Made by a program: the position numbers and the translations under genes | Shown here: positions 1 through 5,590 of the stretch, piece by piece | Numbering within the stretch: position 1 is the first letter of the stretch | How the letters are laid out: the number at the start of each line of letters is the position of its first letter | The notes under the pieces: model-generated | Seen by the model: the letters and a program-made list of their open reading frames with translations, nothing else | What the model was told of the DNA's origin: nothing | Databases searched by the model: none | From: Candidatus Segatella violae | GTDB lineage: Bacteria > Bacteroidota > Bacteroidia > Bacteroidales > Bacteroidaceae | Assembly: GCA_002440225.1 (NCBI GenBank) | Contig: DJSH01000089.1 | Location: 3,887-9,543 of the forward strand | Direction of reading: 5' to 3' | Length of the DNA stretch: 5,657 nt

Positions 1-79
1 GCACTTTCTTTGCATAAGAAAGACATAGAGAAGAATCTATGCAGCTTAGAATGTTTCACTCTTTAAAAGTATAAGCGAT

Positions 80-877
80 ATGAAGGTAATATTTCTAGAT
101 ATTGATGGCGTGCTGCAACCTGGCAGTTACCAAGACAGGTTCGAGCATATTGGCGAAGTTTCCGACCTCGCCAAGGAACTCAACAAGAAACTCAACAATG
201 GCTTCGACTACTACAAACTGGTGGGAGGAGACAAGGAATACGACAACAGGCAACAAGTAAACAAGTACGACATCGGCGCCGTCTATTGGGACTGGCATCC
301 TGAGGCAGTGAAGTTGCTGCACGAAGTTATCGACAAGACGGGCGCCAAGATTGTGCTCTCTACCGACTGGCGTGGTCGTGGCTTGGAAGAAATGCGTGGA
401 CTCATCGACATCAAGGGATTCGGCAAGTATCTCTATGGTGCCACCTATTTCCCTGCCAAATGTTATTCCTCTACCGACGGCAAGCTCTTTTCCGATGAGG
501 ATATGTGGGCGCAGGACAGCGAGTTTCGCAAGATTACCAGCGACCTAGAAAAAGGTCTCGATAAGATTTATCCTCCTCAGGAAGTTTGCCATTGGGATAG
601 ATACGTTAATTACCGAACAGCTGAAATCAGAGAGTATCTCGACCGCCACCCAGAGATTACGAGTTATGTGGCTGTTGACGACATGTACATCGGCGTAGGT
701 CTTGACGGTCATTTCGTTTGGTCGGAAAAAGGATGGATTCGCCAAGAGCATGCCGACAAGATGGTGGAGATTCTCAGCAAGGAGGATGGTCCTTTCCCTC
801 TGCCTGCGGAACTGAAGACAGAGGAACTGGAGGCTTGGCGCAAGAAGAGAGTATATAATAGCGTGTATTATCACTAA
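80..877 (+). CDS. HAD-superfamily protein, 'Swiss Army Knife' RNA-repair-associated HAD type
   Basis: A complete 265-aa cytoplasmic protein without signal peptide or membrane segment. HAD motif I is at the N-terminus (IFLDIDGVL, nucleophile D7 and acid D9). Motif II is KIVLSTDWR (residues 90-98, S94/T95). A basic helix with R179 and E182 (YRTAEIREYL) fits the motif III position, and motif IV is YVAVDDM with D200/D201. This order, and especially the 'TGAKIVLSTDWR' and 'RTAEIREYL...VAVDD' blocks, matches the HAD family named after Swiss Army Knife RNA-repair proteins (Pfam HAD_SAK type, from memory). Family members are putative phosphohydrolases, perhaps acting on nucleic-acid termini; the substrate is not known here. 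Residues 14-68 form a long insert between motifs I and II, and residues 232-265 are a charged tail. The ATG at 80 is chosen because motif I begins four codons later. The purine-rich stretch before it is only a weak ribosome binding site. Positions 1-79 contain small hairpins (4-22; 11-16 with 38-43). A weak hairpin at 876-890 is followed by T residues. Sure of HAD fold, less sure of subfamily. Confidence 0.88.
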   Translation: MKVIFLDIDGVLQPGSYQDRFEHIGEVSDLAKELNKKLNNGFDYYKLVGGDKEYDNRQQVNKYDIGAVYWDWHPEAVKLLHEVIDKTGAKIVLSTDWRGRGLEEMRGLIDIKGFGKYLYGATYFPAKCYSSTDGKLFSDEDMWAQDSEFRKITSDLEKGLDKIYPPQEVCHWDRYVNYRTAEIREYLDRHPEITSYVAVDDMYIGVGLDGHFVWSEKGWIRQEHADKMVEILSKEDGPFPLPAELKTEELEAWRKKRVYNSVYYH

Positions 878-902
878 AGAAAGACTCTTTTTCATCAAGA
901 TC

Positions 903-934
903 TTTGGCGATTTGAAGATTTTTGCGTAAGTTTG
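903..934 (+). promoter_or_regulatory. Bacteroidetes-type promoter for the ATPase/nuclease gene
   Basis: TTTG at 903-906 is followed after exactly 20 nt by TAAGTTTG at 927-934. This fits the Bacteroidetes primary sigma factor consensus of a -33 TTTG and a -7 TAnnTTTG. The start of transcription would fall near 938-941, giving only about a 10-nt leader before the ATG at 951, or about 22 nt before the in-frame ATG at 963. The -33 box overlaps the 8-bp palindrome aagatctt (897-904). The promoter lies in the gap after the upstream HAD gene, so the downstream gene can be expressed on its own. Confidence 0.75.
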
Positions 935-950
935 CACTTAGAATCCATTA

Positions 951-2543
951 ATGAGTAAAATTATGACAGAGAATACTGCAAGAATATTGCCATTAGGCAT
1001 CCAGTCTTTCAAAGAAATTAGGAAAGAAGGACTCTTATATATTGACAAGACGGACCTCGTTTGGCATGTTGCCAACCGGGGTAAGAAATATAATTACCTA
1101 AGCCGCCCTCGCCGCTTCGGCAAGTCATTGTTGGTGGATACTTTCCAGGCATATTTCGAAGGCAAGAAAGAGCTTTTCGAGGGATTGAAGATGATGCAAC
1201 TGGAGAAAGAATGGATTCAAAGACCTGTCATCCGCCTCGACATGAGCCGAGGTGGTGCCAACGCAGCATCGCTCTCTTCCTATCTCAGCATCACATTCGG
1301 CCAATACGAAAAACAATATGGAATTGTTGCCGAAGCTGATGCCTCATTGGCAGACCGTTTCGACGGCATCATCAAAACGGCTTGCCAACAAACAGACCAG
1401 CAAGTTGCCATTCTCATTGACGAATACGATTCTCCACTGCAACATTCTTGGAAAACTCCTGAGCATGACGCATGTACAGAAATCTACAAAGCTGTATTTG
1501 CCATATTGAAGGCTGACGATGAATACGAGAAGTTCGTCTTCATCACAGGTATCACCAAGTTTACTCAGATTTCCCTGTTCTCTGTTCTCAACAATCTGAG
1601 CAACGTCAGTTTCGACCCTCAGTTCGCCGCCATCTGCGGCATTACCAAAGATGAGGTAGTAAACAATTTCAAACCAGAGATTGAAGCGATGGGCGAAATG
1701 AATGGTTGGACTCCTGAGGAAACCATCCAACAACTTAAAGCCTACTACGACGGCTATCATTTCAGCCGCAGGAACATGGTCGATATTTTCAATCCGTTCA
1801 GTCTTCTCAATGCCTTGGCGGACAAAGACCTCCAAAGCTATTGGGCTGCTTCGGGTGCAACGTCCATGCTACCAAAGTTTGTGAATGACATGGAGATTCA
1901 TCTCCCTGACTTTGAGAATTGTTGTCTCGACAGGGTTACCATCGAAACCTCCGATGTCACTGGCGGAGGTTCGGAACTGTTTCTTTACCAGTCGGGCTAC
2001 CTCACCATCAAGGGCTATGAGGACGGAGTGTATCTCCTTGGCATTCCTAACCACGAAGTAAGACAAGCACTCTATAAAGTTGTGGTGCCAGCCTTGACGA
2101 TGAAGACGAATGCCCAAGCCATCACTGCCCAAAGTCGATTGATGCTTGCAGCCCAGCGAGGCGACCTCGAAGAAGCTAAGAAAGCACTGAAGTCTCTGAT
2201 AGCAGACGTGCCATACAGCAACAAAAAGTTGGCGAGCATGGACATGGAGGAGCGTTATCGTCTCATCATCAGCACCATATTCAATGCCATAGGATTCAAG
2301 GTAGAAGTAGAGCGAATGATTTCCACAGGCAGAATAGACATGATTATCTATACTTGCCGCATCATCTACGTGTTGGAGCTTAAATTGTCCAACAACGGTG
2401 GAATGGATGCGGCAGAGAATCAGATAAACGACCGCGACTACACCCAACCTTTCCAAGCCGACGGAAGAAAAGTCATCGCCCTAGCCGTAGAGCTAGACGA
2501 CTTGGGCAAAGGACTCATCGACTGGAAGGAAGTGAAAGGATAA
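951..2543 (+). CDS. AAA-ATPase-like protein with C-terminal PD-(D/E)XK nuclease-like domain
   Basis: A complete 530-aa protein of the usual length for the PF09820 (AAA-ATPase_like) plus PD-(D/E)XK (PDDEXK_9) family. The N-terminal half carries the characteristic P-loop variant RPRRFGKSL (residues 52-60, K58/S59), a Walker B strand VAILIDEYD (152-160, D157/E158) and the sensor-like block TGITKFTQISLFS (199-211). Family blocks YDGYHFS (266-272), NPFSLLN (281-287), YWAASG (297-302), QSGYLTIK (347-354) and GIPNHEVR (364-371) follow. The C-terminal domain has D463 (GRID), E476/K478 (YVLELKL) and Q491, so the nuclease-type acidic residues are intact. No signal peptide is seen and a cytoplasmic location is likely. 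The family is strongly expanded in Bacteroidetes and its role is unresolved; DNA or RNA cleavage coupled to ATP hydrolysis is inference. The start may be the ATG at 951 or the one at 963 (Met5); the conserved region begins after both. It lies 73 bp behind the HAD gene with its own promoter. No terminator directly follows the stop. Confidence 0.95.
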   Translation: MSKIMTENTARILPLGIQSFKEIRKEGLLYIDKTDLVWHVANRGKKYNYLSRPRRFGKSLLVDTFQAYFEGKKELFEGLKMMQLEKEWIQRPVIRLDMSRGGANAASLSSYLSITFGQYEKQYGIVAEADASLADRFDGIIKTACQQTDQQVAILIDEYDSPLQHSWKTPEHDACTEIYKAVFAILKADDEYEKFVFITGITKFTQISLFSVLNNLSNVSFDPQFAAICGITKDEVVNNFKPEIEAMGEMNGWTPEETIQQLKAYYDGYHFSRRNMVDIFNPFSLLNALADKDLQSYWAASGATSMLPKFVNDMEIHLPDFENCCLDRVTIETSDVTGGGSELFLYQSGYLTIKGYEDGVYLLGIPNHEVRQALYKVVVPALTMKTNAQAITAQSRLMLAAQRGDLEEAKKALKSLIADVPYSNKKLASMDMEERYRLIISTIFNAIGFKVEVERMISTGRIDMIIYTCRIIYVLELKLSNNGGMDAAENQINDRDYTQPFQADGRKVIALAVELDDLGKGLIDWKEVKG

Positions 2544-2611
2544 GTCCAGTTGTAGATTTCATCCTCGATGAAGTCGCCCGAGGCGAGGGAACGGGGTCGT
2601 GCCAGGTTTCT

Positions 2612-2762
2612 CTATCTGAGGGTGTGTCATAAGTCATGTCCTATGCGCCCTGAAAGGGCAATCTGCCCCTAGCCCAGGGCGTTGCCCTGGGCTAGGGGCT
2701 TTGGGGCCTTCAGCCCGTCTTTGTCTGCTATCAATAGGACTTATGACACACCCTCACGATAG
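2612..2762. mobile_element. MITE-like element with terminal inverted repeats (non-coding, ~150 bp)
   Basis: Terminal arms 2617-2635 (tgagggtgtgtcataagtc) and 2738-2756 are perfect 19-bp inverted repeats. Allowing one single-base gap and a 5-base extra in the left arm (atgtc, 2636-2640 or equivalent), the arms extend to 2612-2644 and 2734-2762, starting ctatc and ending gatag. Between them lie three hairpins: gccct/agggc (2647-2659), a 16-bp perfect stem (2665-2699) and gggc/gccc (2704-2716). There is no transposase and no coding frame. Small size, terminal inverted repeats and absence of coding capacity are the definition of a MITE, presumably moved by a transposase elsewhere in the genome. 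I cannot assign an IS family from the ends, and no clear target-site duplication is visible. It lies 68 bp after the ATPase stop. Confidence 0.7.
2665..2699. repeat. 16-bp perfect GC-rich hairpin inside the MITE, REP-like
   Basis: Stem gcccctagcccagggc (2665-2680) pairs perfectly with 2684-2699 around the 3-nt loop gtt. It is flanked by the smaller palindrome gccctgaaagggc (2647-2659) and the related but imperfect block 2704-2716. The gccctgaaagggc and agcccagggc...gccctgggct words resemble REP-like interspersed palindromes common in Bacteroidetes intergenic DNA (from memory, not searched). No T-run follows on either strand, so a classical terminator role is not supported, although a transcript would fold strongly here. 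Confidence 0.75.
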
Positions 2763-2875
2763 GCGGCAACAGGGGTCTTGTAATCCGAGAAATAGTGTTG
2801 CTAGCAGGAGCCATACAGAAGCTAAACAGTCTGCTACCCCCACTGCCGTGGGGGGCTTTGTAGAGAAAGTGGTGC

Positions 2876-3063
2876 TTTGGCAAATCTTCCAATATTCCAG
2901 TTCTTCCAATATTTCAAAGGGGGCGATTTTTTCATTCCTCTTTTTAGAGACTCTATAACTATATATATATTAATTAGTTATATATATATTATATATAGAA
3001 AAGAAAAAAAATAGCCTTCAAAAAATTAATTGGAAGAATTGGAATATTGGAAGATTCGCCAAG
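2876..3063. repeat. 35-bp inverted repeat around an A/T-rich core
   Basis: Arm 2876-2910 and arm 3029-3063 are reverse complements at 32 of 35 positions, separated by 118 nt. In plus-strand RNA two of the three differences would be G-U pairs (2876 with 3063, 2900 with 3039), leaving one A-C mismatch at 2882. The left arm contains a 12-bp direct repeat tcttccaatatt at 2885-2896 and 2902-2913. The loop holds a g-rich patch (2918-2923) and the A/T tract at 2954-2997. This could be the ends of a small non-autonomous element, a structured RNA, or a large cruciform. No coding frame inside looks real. Confidence 0.75.
2954..2997. repeat. A/T tract with (AT)n runs
   Basis: Of 44 bases only c2959 and g2977 are not A or T. 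It includes (AT)5 at 2961-2970 and a longer TA run at 2979-2989. The pairs taacta (2956-2961) and tagtta (2975-2980) can form a small hairpin. It sits in the middle of the 35-bp inverted repeat, where it would melt or extrude easily. Confidence 0.8.
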
Positions 3064-3203
3064 CCCATTTCTCTAAAAAGATCATTTTCAATAAGTTGAC
3101 AATTTTGAGCGAAATCTTCCATTGACAACTAAGAGCCGTTTTTTTGCTCCATTCTCCGCAGCAGAGTGCGAAAAACGAGCAAAAACGCTATCCAAACGAG
3201 GTT

Positions 3204-3269
3204 CTAATTGGCAAATTTCATTTTCCCAGTTGGAGAAATATATTTTCCTAGTTAGAATAATAATTCGGT
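3204..3269. repeat. Degenerate 22-nt tandem repeat
   Basis: Octamers ctaattgg (3204), ccagttgg (3226) and ctagttag (3248) recur exactly 22 nt apart. Copies one and two agree at about 15 of 22 positions (both ending attttc), and the third at about 12 of 22 with the second. A period not divisible by three argues against coding in this stretch. It may be decayed or a coincidence of A/T-rich sequence. Confidence 0.3.
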
Positions 3270-3288
3270 ATTTTTCGACAATTCGATA

Positions 3289-3325
3289 AGACGGAAGCTG
3301 AAAAGCCAACTTCCGTCTCATTTTT
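3289..3325 (+). terminator. Rho-independent terminator-like hairpin, plus strand
   Basis: Stem agacggaag (3289-3297) pairs perfectly with cttccgtct (3310-3318) around a 12-nt loop, followed by catttttac (3319-3327) with five T residues. On the minus strand the sequence after the stem is tatcgaattg, with no T-run, so the signal points rightward. The nearest plus-strand gene ends 745 bp upstream, so it either ends a very long 3' tail of the ATPase transcript, ends an unannotated transcript, or just shields the 3' end of the convergent receptor gene. Confidence 0.5.
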
Positions 3326-3378
3326 ACAAAAAAACAGAAGGAAATCGCAAAAATCGCCCTACTTTTTTAGAGCAAAAT

Positions 3379-3429
3379 CTTTCATTCCTTCCATCGGAAC
3401 CTAACTTTCATTCCTTCCATCAGAACCTG
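3379..3429. repeat. 26-bp tandem duplication over the receptor gene's 3' end
   Basis: Copies 3379-3403 and 3405-3429 (ctttcattccttccatc + rga + acct) agree at 23 of 25 positions with a period of 26; both differences are transitions. The right copy contains the last codons and the TGA stop of the minus-strand receptor gene; the left copy lies beyond the stop. Read on the minus strand the extra copy repeats the family-type ending (aaagttaggttc, K-V-R-F) but out of frame. Confidence 0.85.
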
Positions 3430-5429
3430 ATTTTCACGCCTCCCATCGCCGTGATACCTGGCATTTCATAGCCCTTATTAATTTGATATTTCGCATCGGT
3501 GAGATTATCGAAGTGGGCGAAGATGTCGAGATACTTCACAGGCTTATAGGTTAGGCGAAGCCCGAGCAAGGCATAGTTCTGGTGCTCCACATCATCGGCT
3601 ACGTACAAGCCGCCAATGCCCTTCAGTTCCGCATCCACAGTAAGCTGCTTCAAGGCTTGCCAGCCGATGCCCAAGAAATATTGGTTTTTTGGGGCGGCGG
3701 TGAGATTATCGAGCGAGGTGTGCATGAAGCTGTAGCTAGCCCTCAGGGAGAGCACATCGAGCGGATGGCTCTGAGCAGAGACCTCTATACCTTTATTGAT
3801 AAAGGAGCCTGTATTCATGTTGCGCTGCGTAGAGCCTCCACCATTACCCTGTCCTCCTCCACCTGTTCCTGCATTTCCCGTAGGGACACTTGTCGCCTGA
3901 ATCATATTGCTGCCCTCGGAGAAGTAGCCCGTCACATCGAAGGCGAAATAACGAGAGAATCGCTTGCCTATCGTCACCTCATAGTTCATCATGCTCTCTG
4001 GGGCGAGGTCGGGATTTGCCACCGCATAGAGATACATCTCTCGGAACGATGGGTTGCGATAGCCCTTGGCGAGGGAAGCCTTAAGGCTCCAGTCATCGCC
4101 TGGACGAACGGCAAAGCCCACCTGTGGCAACCAATGGGTACCAAACTTATCGCTGTTGGCCATTCTCAATCCGCCGTTCAGCGTCAGCACGCCATCGAGG
4201 AGCACCTGTTGTAAGGTGATGTAAGGCGAATATTCCGTAATGCTCTTGCGAGAGATGGTCTGCATCTTGGCAGGCATACTGCCATCGCCGTAAGCATGAC
4301 CGCCCGAGAACGGAATCTTGCCTGTGTAGGTATTAAAGTCAAAGCCCACGGTAGCCGTCGCCATCTTCCAAGGGTTGAAGTTCTGGTAAGCCAAGATGCC
4401 GAAGCGGTCGTCAAGGCTATGGAAGTGGTTCGGGTCGTCGATGTAGTGATTGCCGTAGCTATAATAAATGCGCACGGCTCCATTCGTATTCGATGTTGAA
4501 CCAATGCCTGAGGCAGAATAAGCCGCTGCATCGCCATAATGGTTGCTCAGCGTGAGGGAAGCCTCGCCACGAGTGATGTTCTGGTGGTAGATGTCCGTGG
4601 CATCTGGATTGTTTGCCTTTACCTTCGCATAGATAGGGTCGTTGCCGATGAAATTCATGAGCGAGTAATCGGCTGAGAGATTCCAGTTGCGGGTAAAATC
4701 ATAGCCCACCTTCGCATAGACGCTCGACTGCTTGAAGTCGAAATGGTCCTGCAATCCATCCGTGCGGTCGTAACCGAGCGAAACCATCGACGAGAACTTG
4801 CCCTTGCGCACCATGTTGGTGAGCGAACTTTGCCAAGTGTTGTAGCTGCCATACTGCGATGTGAGCACCGTCTTCACCCCATCCTGCTGCGCATGCTTGG
4901 TAATAACATTGATAACTCCGCCCATCGCATTCGAGCCGTAGAGCACAGAGCCAGGACCACGGAGCACCTCCACATGATCTACATATTCCGTCTCATAGAA
5001 ATCGGCTACGGGATGAGAATACAAGCCTGCGAATTGAGGCTGTCCATCCACCATCATCAAGATGGAATTGGTAGGCGAACCTCCCACGCCACGAATCTTG
5101 ATGGCTCCGCTGCCGCCATTGCTCACGCCAAATCCGAAGATGTTGCGCTGAGAGACGAAGAGGCTTGGCACTTCGCCCGAAAGAGCCGCTAGGAGTTGTG
5201 TCTTGCCGGTGGCCTCCAACTGCTGATTGTTGACGATAGACACGGTGTAAGGAAGGAGATTGCGAGAAGTGGCTTGGTTGCTGCCCGTTACCACCACATC
5301 ACCAAGTCCGTGTACTTGGGTCGTGTCGGAAAGGGATGTTTTTGTTGCATTCCCCTCGCTCGATGCCGCCATCAAAGCCGAGGAGAAAAGCATTCCCATT
5401 CCGAAAGTCATCATTCTTTTATTGTTCAT
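3420..5429 (-). CDS. TonB-dependent outer-membrane receptor
   Basis: A complete 669-aa protein. Residues 1-22 form a signal peptide (basic MNNKR, hydrophobic core, cleavage near ALMA-A). A TonB-box-like DVVVTGS lies at 44-50. The plug domain (about 52-178) contains the motifs SGEVPSLFV, KIRGVGGSPTNSILMMVDGQ, VEVLRGPGSVLYGSNAMGG and VINVITK. The rest is a beta-barrel with alternating aromatic strands, the typical GYRNPSFREMY...NPDLAPE block (456-477), DNLTDAKY (641-648) and a C-terminal Phe (KIRF) as needed for outer-membrane insertion. There is no N-terminal carboxypeptidase-like domain and no SusD neighbour, so it is the CirA/BtuB/siderophore-receptor style rather than SusC. The substrate (iron chelate, haem, cobalamin or other metal complex) cannot be decided. 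Odd points are a glycine-rich loop at 518-533 and a His-rich segment YGNHYIDDPNHFHSLDD (325-341). The start is set by the signal peptide and by a purine-rich aagaaag just before the ATG. It is transcribed towards the ATPase gene. Confidence 0.96.
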   Translation of the reverse strand: MNNKRMMTFGMGMLFSSALMAASSEGNATKTSLSDTTQVHGLGDVVVTGSNQATSRNLLPYTVSIVNNQQLEATGKTQLLAALSGEVPSLFVSQRNIFGFGVSNGGSGAIKIRGVGGSPTNSILMMVDGQPQFAGLYSHPVADFYETEYVDHVEVLRGPGSVLYGSNAMGGVINVITKHAQQDGVKTVLTSQYGSYNTWQSSLTNMVRKGKFSSMVSLGYDRTDGLQDHFDFKQSSVYAKVGYDFTRNWNLSADYSLMNFIGNDPIYAKVKANNPDATDIYHQNITRGEASLTLSNHYGDAAAYSASGIGSTSNTNGAVRIYYSYGNHYIDDPNHFHSLDDRFGILAYQNFNPWKMATATVGFDFNTYTGKIPFSGGHAYGDGSMPAKMQTISRKSITEYSPYITLQQVLLDGVLTLNGGLRMANSDKFGTHWLPQVGFAVRPGDDWSLKASLAKGYRNPSFREMYLYAVANPDLAPESMMNYEVTIGKRFSRYFAFDVTGYFSEGSNMIQATSVPTGNAGTGGGGQGNGGGSTQRNMNTGSFINKGIEVSAQSHPLDVLSLRASYSFMHTSLDNLTAAPKNQYFLGIGWQALKQLTVDAELKGIGGLYVADDVEHQNYALLGLRLTYKPVKYLDIFAHFDNLTDAKYQINKGYEMPGITAMGGVKIRF

Positions 5430-5481
5430 CTTTCTTATTTTTTTATATTCGTTTGTTATAACTCAGTTTCGATTTCGGGTG

Positions 5482-5513
5482 CAAAAGTACAAACTTTCAG
5501 CTAATATCCCAAT
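5482..5513 (-). promoter_or_regulatory. Bacteroidetes-type promoter of the receptor gene
   Basis: On the minus strand ATTG (5513-5510) is followed after 20 nt by TACTTTTG (5489-5482), a perfect TAnnTTTG -7 element with a near-consensus -33 element. Transcription would start near 5475-5478, giving a leader of about 47-50 nt before the ATG at 5429. No iron-box-type palindrome is evident between promoter and start. The nearest candidate control sequence is the direct repeat immediately upstream (5523-5575). Confidence 0.75.
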
Positions 5514-5522
5514 AGATAGATT

Positions 5523-5575
5523 ACTGAATCTCTTATCAATATTACAGAAACTGAAATCTCTTATTGACATTACAG
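5523..5575. repeat. Two-copy direct repeat upstream of the receptor promoter
   Basis: Copies actgaatctcttatcaatattacag (given as 5523-5547) and the related 5550-5575 share about 22 of 26 positions, with one gap and three substitutions that are all transitions. The start-to-start distance is 27 nt. Each copy is itself a weak inverted repeat (ctga(a)at...attacag). The tract ends 10 bp from the -33 element, roughly at -45 to -97 relative to the expected transcription start, a usual place for activator binding sites. A regulatory role is inference. Confidence 0.6.
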
Positions 5576-5590
5576 TATTATAAACACAAT

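Larger units (their letters stand above)
2544..3419. other. 876-bp intergenic region, structured but without a convincing gene
   Basis: No reading frame here has both a plausible start and recognisable protein character. The first 70 bases after the ATPase stop are GC-rich and hold two small hairpins (ttcatc/gatgaa, 2558-2572; cgcc/ggcg, 2575-2585). Then come a MITE-like element (2612-2762) and a 7-bp hairpin cccccac/gtggggg (2837-2854) that lacks a T-run and so is a poor terminator. A long inverted repeat with an A/T core follows (2876-3063). From 3090 on the DNA is A/T-rich with degenerate tandem repeats: ttgacaa recurs 26 nt apart at 3096 and 3122, and a 22-nt period is seen from 3204. It also holds an imperfect inverted repeat agc(c)gttttt...gctc / gagcaaaaacgct (3134-3149 with 3177-3189) and a plus-strand terminator-like hairpin (3289-3325). 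The base composition changes sharply along it, suggesting a patchwork of insertions. Confidence 0.7.

Noticed and set aside
5..12. tttctttg as a -7 box for the HAD gene
   Set aside because: It has TT instead of TA at the first positions and any -33 element would lie outside the window.
1869..2456. 195-codon minus-strand frame antisense to the ATPase gene
   Set aside because: A shadow frame inside a strongly supported gene with intact motifs.
2546..2614. Minus-strand frame reading like ...ASGDFIEDEIYNW... next to the ATPase 3' end
   Set aside because: It looks protein-like but has a stop just upstream, no start codon in place and continues antisense into the ATPase gene.
2837..2854. cccccac/gtggggg hairpin as terminator
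   Set aside because: Stem is good but no T-run follows on either strand.
2701..2958. 85-codon plus-strand open frame
   Set aside because: It begins inside the MITE and runs through one arm of the long inverted repeat; the composition is that of translated repeat DNA.
3088..3321. 77-codon minus-strand open frame
   Set aside because: No ribosome binding site or promoter element upstream, the terminator-like hairpin overlaps its first codons, the 22-nt tandem repeat runs through it out of frame, and the protein has no recognisable features.
3328..3391. Minus-strand terminator for the receptor gene (gaaggaa/ttccttc plus seven T)
   Set aside because: The T-run is good but the 7-bp stem encloses a 41-nt loop, and the same word occurs twice because of the tandem duplication, so pairing is not convincing.
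3582..4214. 210-codon plus-strand frame antisense to the receptor
   Set aside because: A shadow of the receptor gene; no promoter, no family character.
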